A stretch of DNA of 64,000 bases from CAWGJF01 sp963715745 (GTDB taxonomy: Bacteria > Bacteroidota > Ignavibacteria > Ignavibacteriales > Ignavibacteriaceae), in NCBI GenBank assembly GCA_963715745.1, contig OY970271.1:744001-808000 (forward strand), written 5' to 3'. The notes beneath the pieces were generated by a model. It saw only the letters and a list, made by a program, of their open reading frames with translations, was not told where the DNA came from and made no database searches. The position numbers and the translations under genes are program-made. Shown here piece by piece: positions 26,526 through 35,885 of the stretch. Each line of letters starts with the position of its first letter. The first letter of the stretch is position 1.

Positions 26526-27611
26526 ATGAAAAGAACAAAGTTTTTTAATATCCATAAAAAACTGGGGGCAAAGCTGGTTGAATTTGCAGGCTATGAAATG
26601 CCCATTCAGTATTCATCGATTATTGCAGAACATAAAGCTGTAAGAGATTCCGTTGGAGTTTTTGATGTTTCGCATATGGGTGAAGTTTTTGTCTCAGGTG
26701 ATAATGCTCTTGAGTTTATTCAACATATTACTGTGAACGATGCTTCAAAACTATTTCCCGGAAGAGTTCAATATTCTGCAATGTGTTATGAAGACGGCGG
26801 AATAGTTGATGATCTTCTTGTTTATAATCTTTCTGAAAACAATTACCTGCTTGTCATAAATGCTTCAAACATTGAAAAAGATTTTAAGTGGATGCAGGAC
26901 AATAATAAATCTGGAGTAAAACTTAATAACCGGAGCGATGACTATTCTCTGCTTGCAGTTCAAGGACCTAAATCAAAAGAAGTAATTGAAAAATTTACCG
27001 GACAAAATATTGATCTGGAGTATTATCATTTCATTCAAACAAAAGTTTCAGGAATTGATATGATAATTTCCCGTACAGGATATACAGGTGAGCTTGGTTA
27101 TGAAATTTATTTTGTTGCAGATGAAAAATCTGCAGAGGAAATCTGGAACAAAATTTTTGAAGCAGGAAAAGAATTTAACATTCAACCTGTAGGACTAGCA
27201 GCACGTGATTCTTTAAGACTTGAAATGGGATATTGTCTTTACGGAAATGATATCGACAACACTACCAACCCTTTAGAAGCCGGACTTGGCTGGATAACAA
27301 AATTAAAAAAAGGTGATTTTGTTGGTAGCGATGCAATTAAAAAAGCTAAAGAAAACGGTTTGAAAAGAAAACTGGTTGCGATGATTGCAGATCAAAAATC
27401 ATTTCCAAGACATGGTTATGATATTACTGTGAATAAAAATAAAATTGGTCACATCACAAGCGGTACAGTAAGTCCGATCCTTGAAAAACCAATTGCTCTG
27501 GGATATGTAGATTCTGAATTCCAGAATGAGGGTTCAGTTATAAACTGGATGATTCGTGATAAGGAAATTCCGGCAAAAGTAGTTAAGCTTCCGTTTATAA
27601 TTAAAGAATAA
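26526..27611 (+). CDS. gcvT: Glycine cleavage system T protein (aminomethyltransferase)
   Basis: A 361-residue folate-dependent enzyme of the glycine cleavage system. It has FAGYEMPIQY near the start, FDVSHMGE at about 44-51, TGYTGELGYEIY, and AARDSLRLEMGYCLYGNDID. It transfers the aminomethyl carbon to tetrahydrofolate, releasing ammonia. The other gcv genes are not in this window. Confidence 0.97.
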   Translation: MKRTKFFNIHKKLGAKLVEFAGYEMPIQYSSIIAEHKAVRDSVGVFDVSHMGEVFVSGDNALEFIQHITVNDASKLFPGRVQYSAMCYEDGGIVDDLLVYNLSENNYLLVINASNIEKDFKWMQDNNKSGVKLNNRSDDYSLLAVQGPKSKEVIEKFTGQNIDLEYYHFIQTKVSGIDMIISRTGYTGELGYEIYFVADEKSAEEIWNKIFEAGKEFNIQPVGLAARDSLRLEMGYCLYGNDIDNTTNPLEAGLGWITKLKKGDFVGSDAIKKAKENGLKRKLVAMIADQKSFPRHGYDITVNKNKIGHITSGTVSPILEKPIALGYVDSEFQNEGSVINWMIRDKEIPAKVVKLPFIIKE

Positions 27612-27624
27612 TTGAATTACTCTA

Positions 27625-28350
27625 ATGAAACTAAACGTTCTGATATCTCCCGTTAATGCCGATGAACTTTATTTTACAGGCAAGACCACTGTTGTGATTG
27701 ATGTTCTCAGAGCCTCAACCACTATAATTACAGCACTGGCAAATGGGGCAAGGGAAGTAATTCCTGTTGCAACAATTGAGTTTGCAGTTAAAATTTCTGG
27801 TGGAATGTTTGGTGGACAAACATTGCTTGGTGGCGAAAGAAATACTAAAAAGATAGAAGGCTTTGCGCTTGGTAATTCTCCCGTTGAATATTTACCCGAG
27901 ATTGTTGATAATAAAACGATAGTTTTTTATACAACAAACGGCTCAAAAGCAATAGTCAAAGCAAAGTTTTCTCAGAATTTATTTGTGGGATCATTTGTTA
28001 ATTTAAAAAAGCTTGCCGGATATTTAACCAGCTTGAATGAGAATGTTGAAATTCTTTGTGCCGGGAAAAATAATCTTTTCTGCATGGAAGATACTGTTTG
28101 TGCAGGCAAATTAATTGAGGAAATTGAAAACATAAACAGTAATTTAGAACTATCCGATTCTGCAAGGGCTGCCTCTGCATTGAGTAAGACTTTTGGCAAG
28201 AACATTTTAAAGATGTTGAAAGAAACAGAACACGGAAAACTTTTAATTAAAAACGGGTATGAAGAAGATCTGGAACTCAGTGCAAAGCTGAACTCAATAA
28301 ATCTTGTTCCTGTTTTCAATGGTAATGTTTTAAAGTCCTTGATTTTGTAA
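27625..28350 (+). CDS. comB: 2-phosphosulfolactate phosphatase (ComB)
   Basis: A 241-residue protein matching ComB: VVIDVLRASTTIITAL (about 23-38), LGGERN, TNGSKAI and CAGKNNLFCMEDTVCAG. ComB dephosphorylates 2-phosphosulfolactate in coenzyme M synthesis in methanogens; in bacteria the family may make sulfolactate or act on another phosphate ester. The gene starts 13 bp after gcvT. Confidence 0.88.
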   Translation: MKLNVLISPVNADELYFTGKTTVVIDVLRASTTIITALANGAREVIPVATIEFAVKISGGMFGGQTLLGGERNTKKIEGFALGNSPVEYLPEIVDNKTIVFYTTNGSKAIVKAKFSQNLFVGSFVNLKKLAGYLTSLNENVEILCAGKNNLFCMEDTVCAGKLIEEIENINSNLELSDSARAASALSKTFGKNILKMLKETEHGKLLIKNGYEEDLELSAKLNSINLVPVFNGNVLKSLIL

Positions 28351-28377
28351 ATTTGACCGGGTTGTGCAGGTTGGTAT

Positions 28378-30777
28378 ATGGCTGTTAAGAAAAAGAATAA
28401 AAACAAACATCAGAACAACAACGCTTCCAAAGGTTTCTTTTCTGTCTCTGTCGAAAAGAAAAAGAAAGTCTTTGGAATATTTCTAATAATCCTTTCTTTA
28501 TTCCTTGTTTTAAGCATAGTTTCATTTGACAGAAGAGATGAAGTGCTGATGAATTTTTCTGAAAAATCAGATGCTTATAACTTACTTGGAATTGTCGGTG
28601 TTCATGTAGCTTACTTTCTTGTTAAACAAACTCTCGGCTATTTTTCTTTAATAATTCCTGCTATCATTTTTACCTGGTCATTACTACTCTTTAAAAAAAA
28701 TATTTTTAAGTTCGTTATTCATTTCTCAAACTTCCTTTTACTTGGAGGAGTGATATTAGCCTCGCTTTTTGGTGTGCTTAGAGAAAGTTCCGGCTTATTC
28801 CAAGGCACGTATGAATTGTACGGTACTCTGGGTAAATATTTCGGGGGATTACTTTCGGATTTACTAGGAGGAATTGGGGCGACAATAATTTTACTTTTTA
28901 CTCTTCTTACTCTGCTGATTTTTGCTTTCGATATAAAAATTGAAAAAATGTTTCTATTTGTAAAAGGGATGTTTTTTTCTGAACAAGGAATAAAAATTAA
29001 TCGTCAGGAGGAAACTGATATTTCAAATCTTGAAAAAATCAAGAAGTTGCGACCGGATAAAAAGAAAAATAAGCACAAAGATGATTTGGTAGAAGAACCT
29101 GCAATTGATATGCGCACCGAAGAAGAAAGAATAAAAATAATCCGTAAGGATGAAGAGCCTGTACCTGCGCAGTTATCTGATGAAATTATAAAAGAAGAGA
29201 GTAAAAAAGTTGATCTTGCCAAAACCGGTGAAATAAGAAATAAAAGGGAAGAAGAAAGTGATGAAAATCTTCCGGAACCCTGGGATGATTCACTTGAATT
29301 TAATAAAATCGGGTTAGATCTGCTTGCGCCGTCACCTGAAGAAAATTTTAAAGTTGCTGAAGCTGAACTCAAAACAAATGCACAACTTTTAAAAGAGAAA
29401 CTAAAACTTTTTGATATCGATATACAGGATATTTCCGTTACACCGGGTCCTGTAGTTACTTTATATGAAATTGTTCCGGCACCCGGAGTTAAGATTAGTA
29501 AAATTGTTGGACTTGAAAATGACATTGCGTTAGCTCTTGCTGCAAAAGGAATCAGAATAATTGCTCCTATTCCCGGTAAAGGCGCAATCGGAGTTGAGAT
29601 TCCAAATACAGAAGCATCACTTGTTAATGCACGTTCCGTTCTCAGTAAAATTCGTGAATCAAAATACGAGCTCCCGCTTGCACTCGGTAAAACAATTAGT
29701 GGAGATGTATATATAACTGATCTTTCACAAATGCCTCACTTGTTAATTGCCGGTTCAACCGGTTCCGGAAAAAGTGTAGGAATCAACATGATAATCTCAA
29801 GCTTACTTTATACAAAACATCCTTCCGAAGTAAAATTTATTCTTGTTGATCCGAAAAAAATTGAATTATCTTTTTATAATAAATTAAGAAAACACTACCT
29901 CGCTGTTTCGCCTGACCTTGATGAAGATATAATTACAGTTCCGCAGAATGCCGTTTTGATGCTGAAGTCTGTTGAAATCGAAATGGAAAAAAGATATGAC
30001 AAGCTGGCAAAAGCAGGTGTGAGAAACATTGTTGACTATAATAAAAAAGTAAAGAACCCAAAGACAAAACCGCACGACTCTGAATCGATGAAACATCATC
30101 CGCTTCCTTACATTATTGTTATTATTGATGAGCTTGCTGATTTGATGATTACTGCAGGAAAGGAAGTTGAAGAACCGATTACAAGATTGGCGCAGCTTGC
30201 ACGTGCAGTTGGAATTCATCTTGTGCTTGCAACGCAGCGCCCCTCAGTAAATGTAATTACAGGCGTTATCAAAGCTAATTTTAGTTCGAGGGTCGCATAC
30301 CAGGTTGCAACAAAAATTGATTCTCGTACAATCCTTGATATGAACGGTGCAGAGCAGTTGCTCGGCAGAGGCGATATGCTGTTTCTCCCAACCGGTTCCC
30401 CAAAACCGATAAGAATGCAGAATGCTTTTATTTCAACAGATGAAGTCGAAAAAATTACAAACTATGTTTACTCGCAGCCGCCTTATGCAAGACCATATTT
30501 TCTTCCTTCAATTTATGACAAGAAAAAATCAGCAGGAGCAGGATTTCTTTCTGATATGGATCCGATGTTCGAGGAGGCAGCAAGAACCATTGTTTTGCAT
30601 CAGCAGGGCTCTGTATCTTTACTCCAGCGCAAATTAAAACTTGGTTATTCACGCGCAGCAAGAATTGTTGACCAGCTTGAGGAAGCAGGGATTGTTGGAC
30701 CAAACGACGGCAGTAAAGCAAGACAGGTTCTTATTGAAAATGAAGAAATGCTTGAAACAGTTTTAAGAAGCTTGTAA
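28378..30777 (+). CDS. ftsK: DNA translocase FtsK/SpoIIIE
   Basis: A 799-residue DNA pump with several N-terminal membrane spans (about 28-200), a charged linker (about 205-300), an alpha/beta motor with Walker A GSTGSGKS at 459-466 and Walker B VIIDELADLM, and a C-terminal gamma winged helix (LLQRKLKLGYSRAARIVDQLEEAG). It moves chromosome termini through the division septum. The length fits the family. Confidence 0.97.
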   Translation: MAVKKKNKNKHQNNNASKGFFSVSVEKKKKVFGIFLIILSLFLVLSIVSFDRRDEVLMNFSEKSDAYNLLGIVGVHVAYFLVKQTLGYFSLIIPAIIFTWSLLLFKKNIFKFVIHFSNFLLLGGVILASLFGVLRESSGLFQGTYELYGTLGKYFGGLLSDLLGGIGATIILLFTLLTLLIFAFDIKIEKMFLFVKGMFFSEQGIKINRQEETDISNLEKIKKLRPDKKKNKHKDDLVEEPAIDMRTEEERIKIIRKDEEPVPAQLSDEIIKEESKKVDLAKTGEIRNKREEESDENLPEPWDDSLEFNKIGLDLLAPSPEENFKVAEAELKTNAQLLKEKLKLFDIDIQDISVTPGPVVTLYEIVPAPGVKISKIVGLENDIALALAAKGIRIIAPIPGKGAIGVEIPNTEASLVNARSVLSKIRESKYELPLALGKTISGDVYITDLSQMPHLLIAGSTGSGKSVGINMIISSLLYTKHPSEVKFILVDPKKIELSFYNKLRKHYLAVSPDLDEDIITVPQNAVLMLKSVEIEMEKRYDKLAKAGVRNIVDYNKKVKNPKTKPHDSESMKHHPLPYIIVIIDELADLMITAGKEVEEPITRLAQLARAVGIHLVLATQRPSVNVITGVIKANFSSRVAYQVATKIDSRTILDMNGAEQLLGRGDMLFLPTGSPKPIRMQNAFISTDEVEKITNYVYSQPPYARPYFLPSIYDKKKSAGAGFLSDMDPMFEEAARTIVLHQQGSVSLLQRKLKLGYSRAARIVDQLEEAGIVGPNDGSKARQVLIENEEMLETVLRSL

Positions 30778-30821
30778 CTAAATTATTAACCTACTGTTTT
30801 AACTGTGGGAAAAAAAGAAAA

Positions 30822-30932
30822 ATGAAAATGGCGATCCAAAAGTTTAAAAGTTTTGAAGAAGCCGAAGAGCACAAAATGAATGCAATCATACATTCGGCAA
30901 CTGAAAATTATAAAAAATTGAGAACAGGTTAG
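30822..30932 (+). CDS. Small hypothetical ORF between ftsK and the LolA-like gene
   Basis: A 36-residue ORF, MKMAIQKFKSFEEAEEHKMN followed by 16 residues, with GAAAAA-rich but no strong Shine-Dalgarno sequence. The start IQKFKSFEEAEE resembles small 'KFKSFEEAEKA' proteins common in this group, seen here as a shortened form. It could be a remnant. The next gene starts 11 bp later. Confidence 0.35.
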   Translation: MKMAIQKFKSFEEAEEHKMNAIIHSATENYKKLRTG

Positions 30933-30942
30933 ATTAAAAATT

Positions 30943-31554
30943 ATGAATAAACGATCTTTTTTAACTTTATTTATTTTTTCTTTCGTTTTTGTTGCACTTG
31001 GTTTTTGCCAGCAAAAACCTGGCGATGTTTTAAAAGCACTTCAGAATAAATTCGATTCTATAAATGATCTGCAGGTAAATGTTTCACAGTCAACTGACGG
31101 GAAACAAAACCTTGTTGGCAAACTGTTTTATAAAAAAAATAATAAACTAAGATTTGAATTAAAGAACCATTTGATAATTTCGGATGGTACAACAAGCTGG
31201 AACTACAGTAAAAAGGAAAACAAAGTTATAATTTCAAGTGTGAGTGACAATTCGGAAGGAATTTTTTCAATAAACAAACTGGTTTATGAATATCCATCGC
31301 AATGCGAGGTAAGCCTTGAAGATGAAGGCGGACAAAAAGTTCTTACCCTGATTCCTTCAAGCACATCGCTCAGTTTTAATTATCTGAAATTGTATGTTAA
31401 CGATGATAACTTAATTTCGAAAGTACTATTAAGCGAGGGAGCAGGTTCAATTTCGCTTGTTAATATTTCAGATTACGTATTGAATAAAAATATTCCAGAC
31501 TCAAAATTCAATTTCACATCTCCCGAAGGGTGCAAAATTATTGATCTCAGATGA
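30943..31554 (+). CDS. LolA-like outer-membrane lipoprotein carrier
   Basis: A 203-residue protein with a signal peptide (about 1-22) and the LolA/LolB-type beta fold: QNKFDSINDLQVNVSQS, GKLFYKKNNKLRFEL and VISDGTTSWNYSKKENKV. It would ferry lipoproteins through the periplasm to the outer membrane. The next gene overlaps its end by 14 bp. Confidence 0.82.
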   Translation: MNKRSFLTLFIFSFVFVALGFCQQKPGDVLKALQNKFDSINDLQVNVSQSTDGKQNLVGKLFYKKNNKLRFELKNHLIISDGTTSWNYSKKENKVIISSVSDNSEGIFSINKLVYEYPSQCEVSLEDEGGQKVLTLIPSSTSLSFNYLKLYVNDDNLISKVLLSEGAGSISLVNISDYVLNKNIPDSKFNFTSPEGCKIIDLR

Positions 31555-32596
31555 ATCCAGACGCCTTCCGGCATTAAGAGGAATTATAAACTACATCATT
31601 TCTATCGGGCTAACGATTGTCTTCCTGTATATCGCTTTCTACGATGTTAATTTTGGTGATGTGCTGGAAATTGTCTCAGGCGCTTCAGTTATCTGGATTC
31701 TGATATTTATAGTTGGAAACTTTGCCGGGCATTATGTACGCACTTTAAGATGGAAAGTAATTTTAAACTCTGTTAAGCCCGATGCAAAGATGAAAAATCT
31801 TTTTGGTTCGCTAATGATCGGCTACGGAGTAAACTGCGTTACTCCAAAGCTTGGAGAGATTGCCCGTGCAGTTCTGATTGGCAAATGGGAAAATCTTTCC
31901 CGTTCATCAATGTTTGGAACAGTAATCCTTGAAAGAGTGATAGATGTTTTATCGCTTGGTTTTGCTGTAATTATAAGTTCTATGATCTGGCCGCAAAGTT
32001 TGTATGAAAGTTTTTCCTGGCTGAAAGCCACACTTTATATCGCAGCAATAAGTCTGCTGTTTGTTATTACAGTTTTTTACCTTACAATAAAGTTCAAAGA
32101 AAAATTTTATGGTGTTATTGTAAAGCTTGTAAGTAAAATTTCTGAAAAGTTTGGACAGAAGCTTGGATATGTTTTTGAAATGTTAACTCAGGGATTTAAC
32201 AGTCTGAAAGGTGTTAAAAATTACTTGCTGACAATTTTCCTTACCATTCTTTTACTGCTTACATATGCATTAAATTCTTATTTCGGATTTCACATTCTGG
32301 AATTGCAAACACTTCAACCCGTTACTTTCAAAATGGGCTGGATATTAATGAGTATCAGCGCAATCGGAATTGTTATTCCAACTCCCGGCGGCACTGGCTC
32401 ATATCACACGCTTGCAAAATCAACGCTGGTCATTCTTTTTGGATTCGGGGAAACAGTTAGTGCGGCTTATGCATTTATAACTCACATTATCTCTTATATA
32501 TTGTTTATTCTGGTTGCTATAGTTTTATTCTTTACTCTAAACAGACCTAGAAAAAAAGCGGAAAGTATTCTTAACACAGAAGCGGAAAATGTATGA
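31541..32596 (+). CDS. Lysylphosphatidylglycerol synthase-like membrane protein (UPF0104)
   Basis: A 351-residue protein with about eight membrane spans and the family motifs NFAGHYVRTLRWKVIL and PTPGGTGSYHTLAKST. It has no aminoacyltransferase domain, so it resembles the flippase-like part of MprF or related AglD proteins. It starts at TTG 31541, overlapping the LolA-like gene, and ends 4 bp into the next gene (ATGA). Confidence 0.8.
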   Translation: MISDESRRLPALRGIINYIISIGLTIVFLYIAFYDVNFGDVLEIVSGASVIWILIFIVGNFAGHYVRTLRWKVILNSVKPDAKMKNLFGSLMIGYGVNCVTPKLGEIARAVLIGKWENLSRSSMFGTVILERVIDVLSLGFAVIISSMIWPQSLYESFSWLKATLYIAAISLLFVITVFYLTIKFKEKFYGVIVKLVSKISEKFGQKLGYVFEMLTQGFNSLKGVKNYLLTIFLTILLLLTYALNSYFGFHILELQTLQPVTFKMGWILMSISAIGIVIPTPGGTGSYHTLAKSTLVILFGFGETVSAAYAFITHIISYILFILVAIVLFFTLNRPRKKAESILNTEAENV

Positions 32597-33255
32597 AAAA
32601 TTTTCTCACATTATTTATTTTTTTAATAATATCAACATTAACCTTTGCACAGACAGAATTAAAAGGCGTTATGGGGATTAATTTTATAAGCACGCCTTCA
32701 TTGACTGATTACATCAATCAGAATTTTACAAACCCTAATGAGCAGCAGGGCTCATTCAACAGTGCGGTTGACTTTGCTGTGGAAGCCGGACACTTTTTTT
32801 CACCGGAATTCCTGATGAGTATTGAAGGTGTTTACCAGATAAACTCTTACACAAACCAGATTTCATTTGGGCAATATGATTTCAACTGGAATGCGATTAT
32901 GCCTTCAGTAATTGCATATTATGTTCTGGGAGGTAAAGGTTACAACCTGAAGTTTGGCGGCGGTGCAGGGATAAGGTTTTCGAGTGTTGAAGAAAAGCAA
33001 AACTGGAACGGGCAGATACGTAATTTAAATTCAACCGGGTTTGGGTTTCTTGCCCGTGCAGAAGGAAATACTTTGTTAAGTGGAAATTTATATGCAAACA
33101 TTGGTGTAGAAATAAGGTATGATTTAAATGGCAAGCCGGAAGATTCAGGCGGCAATCCTTTAAGAAATAATGTTCAGAATGAAAATGTAAATCTAAATTC
33201 ATTTGCCCTTGGGGTAAGATTAGGTATAGCGTATTACTTCGGAGGTCAGAATTGA
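32593..33255 (+). CDS. Outer-membrane beta-barrel protein
   Basis: A 220-residue protein with a signal peptide (about 1-19) and a small barrel of alternating beta strands ending GVRLGIAYYFGGQN, with the terminal aromatic pattern of outer-membrane proteins. The function is not evident. It overlaps its neighbours on both sides (ATGA at 32593 and TTGA at 33252), so it belongs to the lolA-to-uppP operon. Confidence 0.75.
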   Translation: MKNFLTLFIFLIISTLTFAQTELKGVMGINFISTPSLTDYINQNFTNPNEQQGSFNSAVDFAVEAGHFFSPEFLMSIEGVYQINSYTNQISFGQYDFNWNAIMPSVIAYYVLGGKGYNLKFGGGAGIRFSSVEEKQNWNGQIRNLNSTGFGFLARAEGNTLLSGNLYANIGVEIRYDLNGKPEDSGGNPLRNNVQNENVNLNSFALGVRLGIAYYFGGQN

Positions 33256-33998
33256 ACATCCTCGAAGCAATTCTTCTCGGGATCATCCAGGGGCTGTCGG
33301 AGTTTCTTCCAATTAGCAGCACGGGACATTTAACTGTTGCCGGAAAACTTCTCAATCTTGTTTCCGCCGAGCATCCTGAACAATGGACGGCTTTCATTGC
33401 AGTGATTCAGCTTGGAACTATGGTTGCTGTATTAATTTATTTTGCTAAAGATATTCTTCACATCATCACTGAATTCTTTAAGGACAATTTGTCAGACAGA
33501 AAAAGTTTCAAGAATCAAAGTCTTAACTCAAGATTAGGCTGGCTGGTAATTATCGGAACAATCCCGGTCGTAATAATCGGATTAACTTTTAAAGATATTA
33601 TTGAAGGTGCGCTTACAAAAAATCTTTACGTTATTGCATCAAGCCTGATTGGGCTGGCAATTATTCTTGGCATTGCAGAGAAGGTTGCGTCATTCAAAAA
33701 GGAACTTGAAAAAATAACGGTGCTCGATTCAATTGTTATTGGCATTGCTCAGGCGTTTGCTTTAATTCCCGGTTCATCGCGTTCCGGAACTACAATTACC
33801 GGCGGATTGTTTATGGGATTAAAAAGAGAAACCGCCGCAAGGTTTTCATTCCTTTTAAGCATTCCTGCAGTACTTGCAAGCGGACTGCTAGAGCTTTATC
33901 ATTCACTCAGTTTTATAAATTCTACTATGGCAGTTAACCTTGCAGTTGCAACAATTGTATCCGGCATAAGCGGATATTTTGCTATTGATTTCCTTTAA
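33252..33998 (+). CDS. uppP: Undecaprenyl-diphosphatase UppP, with frameshifted C-terminus
   Basis: A 248-residue reading frame of the membrane enzyme that recycles undecaprenyl pyrophosphate for cell-wall synthesis. Both active-site motifs are present: IIQGLSEFLPISSTGHL (about 11-27) and IPGSSRSGTTITGG (about 173-186). The frame stops after YFAIDFL. The missing last transmembrane helix is encoded directly downstream in the -1 frame (33995-34099). It starts at TTG overlapping the upstream stop. Confidence 0.93.
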   Translation: MNILEAILLGIIQGLSEFLPISSTGHLTVAGKLLNLVSAEHPEQWTAFIAVIQLGTMVAVLIYFAKDILHIITEFFKDNLSDRKSFKNQSLNSRLGWLVIIGTIPVVIIGLTFKDIIEGALTKNLYVIASSLIGLAIILGIAEKVASFKKELEKITVLDSIVIGIAQAFALIPGSSRSGTTITGGLFMGLKRETAARFSFLLSIPAVLASGLLELYHSLSFINSTMAVNLAVATIVSGISGYFAIDFL

Positions 33999-34099
33999 AA
34001 TTTTTAAAAACTCACTCGACATTTCTTTTTATTTTTTACAGGATTGCCGCCGGGCTTATAATTTTAATTTTGATCTACACAAATATTATTCAACCATAA
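33995..34099 (+). other. Displaced C-terminal helix of UppP (other frame)
   Basis: The -1 frame reads LKFLKTHSTFLFIFYRIAAG and then LIILILIYTNIIQP before TAA 34097-34099. FYRIAAG matches the conserved YR-G motif near the end of UppP. Adding one T to CCTTTAAAA (33992-34000) restores one continuous 282-residue protein. The AAGGAGG for the next gene overlaps this stop. Confidence 0.75.
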
Positions 34100-34108
34100 G
34101 GAGGACTA

Positions 34109-34720
34109 ATGAAACGATTCTTTTTTCTTCTGTTCGTTCCACTGATTTCTTTGGGATGCCAGACAAAGGAACCAGTGAAAGAAGAAAATAAAATGGCTAC
34201 TGAAAATAAAAAAGAGGAAGTAATGAACGACTCAATTCTTGTTGCAACAATGAATACAAATATGGGTACAATTAAGCTTGAACTTTTTCCGGATAAAGCA
34301 CCCAAGGCAGTTGAAAATTTTGTAACACATTCCGAAAAAGGATATTATGACGGAATAATTTTTCATCGTGTGATTGATAAATTTATGATACAGGGCGGAG
34401 ATCCGACCGGAACAGGAAGCGGCGGTGAAAGCATCTGGGGTAAACCTTTTGAAGATGAATTTTCACCTGAATTAAGATTTGACGGACCAGGTTATCTTGC
34501 GATGGCAAACGCAGGGCCAGGTACAAACGGAAGCCAGTTTTTTATTACAGTTGCTGCTACTGACTGGCTGAATGATCATCACACAATTTTTGGAAAGGTT
34601 ATCGAAGGTATGGATGTTGTTTATGATATAAGCAAAGTGAAAACATCCAAGCCGGGCGACAAGCCGCTTGAAGATGTAAAGATTATAAATATTAAAATTG
34701 AAAAAGAAGCAAAGCAGTAA
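34109..34720 (+). CDS. Lipoprotein cyclophilin-type peptidyl-prolyl isomerase
   Basis: A 203-residue protein with a lipobox (SLG-C17), a short charged linker and a cyclophilin domain. FHRVIDKFMIQGGDPTGTG holds the active-site Arg, Phe and Gln, and NGSQFFIT follows. It should speed proline isomerisation during folding in the periplasm or at the membrane. AAGGAGG lies 5 bases before the ATG. Confidence 0.93.
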   Translation: MKRFFFLLFVPLISLGCQTKEPVKEENKMATENKKEEVMNDSILVATMNTNMGTIKLELFPDKAPKAVENFVTHSEKGYYDGIIFHRVIDKFMIQGGDPTGTGSGGESIWGKPFEDEFSPELRFDGPGYLAMANAGPGTNGSQFFITVAATDWLNDHHTIFGKVIEGMDVVYDISKVKTSKPGDKPLEDVKIINIKIEKEAKQ

Positions 34721-34748
34721 TTGCTGTAGTGTAAGCTGAATAGTTTTA

Positions 34749-34778
34749 AAAGGGAATACATTTGTGTTCCCTTTTTTT
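34749..34778 (+). terminator. Intrinsic terminator
   Basis: AAGGGAA-TACATTTGTG-TTCCCTT hairpin followed by TTTTTTG, just past the cyclophilin gene. Confidence 0.8.
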
Positions 34779-34853
34779 GTTAGTGATATAAAGGTAATTT
34801 AAAAGAATAAAAAGTTTACTTTATTCCTTAATCGGTTTAAGGGGTTAATTAAA

Positions 34854-35627
34854 ATGAAAAATTTCCTGCAGCTAATTTTGATTATTATTTGTTTAACAAA
34901 CCCGGGTAAGTCTCAGAATACAGACAGTCTGATAAAATCAGCCAGAGACCTTCTGGAAACAGGCTCAACTTATTTCGACCAGATATCATTAATCCAGGCT
35001 GAAGAAAAGTTCCAGGAATTATTAGGCATTGACGGCAGTAATTATCTTGCACAATATCTGCTTGCATACACAGATTACCGACTTGCAGTTTACTATTTGG
35101 AGGATAAGGACATTGAACATTTTAATGACTATATCTCAACCTGCGAGAATGAACTAAACTCTTTGTTGGATTCAAATGGAACGGATGTAGAAGCTCTATC
35201 TTTACTTTCAAGTGCATACGGAGAGCAAATAAGACAAAAACCGGAAACCGCTGATGCACTGGCACCGAAAGCTCTGGAATTAATGAAAGAAGCAAATAAA
35301 ATTGATCCGGAAAATCCACGCGTACAATTCCTTACTGGAAAGCTGTTACTTACACTGCCTAAAAAATTTGGTGGTGATAAAAATAAATCACCTATTCACC
35401 TTCAAAAAGCCATTAAACTGTTTGAAGAAGGAAATGAGGCAGATGATGAAATTGGCTGGGGTTATATTTTTGCTCTTACCTGGCTGGGAATTAATTACAG
35501 CGCATTGAAAGATTATAATTCTGCAATAAATACTTTTAATAAAGCTCTGGAAGTTGACCCGGATTTTGTCTGGATTAACAATACTCTTTTGCCCGGGGTT
35601 TCTGCAAAGCTAAATAAAGGTGAATAA
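34854..35627 (+). CDS. Secreted TPR-repeat protein
   Basis: A 257-residue protein with a signal peptide (about 1-21) and TPR-like helices: ALELMKEANKIDPENPRVQF near 145 and YNSAINTFNKALEVDPDFVW near 221. TPR domains bind other proteins. No partner is evident; it sits between a terminator and an isolated kinase gene. About 258 bp follow before the kinase gene, without any feature I can support. Confidence 0.75.
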   Translation: MKNFLQLILIIICLTNPGKSQNTDSLIKSARDLLETGSTYFDQISLIQAEEKFQELLGIDGSNYLAQYLLAYTDYRLAVYYLEDKDIEHFNDYISTCENELNSLLDSNGTDVEALSLLSSAYGEQIRQKPETADALAPKALELMKEANKIDPENPRVQFLTGKLLLTLPKKFGGDKNKSPIHLQKAIKLFEEGNEADDEIGWGYIFALTWLGINYSALKDYNSAINTFNKALEVDPDFVWINNTLLPGVSAKLNKGE

Positions 35628-35885
35628 AAATTTTCCTGTCGTGTGGCGGGGTTTGAAAACTTAATTCTTAACAATGGGAAACAAATAGAATCCGTCTTTA
35701 ACAAGAAATTACTCTAAAAATTTCAAGTAAAATTACTCTCCTCCAGCCTTCTAATTTACTGCAATAACTTCAATAATATAGAACCGGTAATCTAAAAACT
35801 TTATATCGCTTAATTAAGTTAAGCTCTTAATATTTATTAACTTGGCAAGGTTTATGATTATCGTTGTTTCAGATTGAGATAAATT

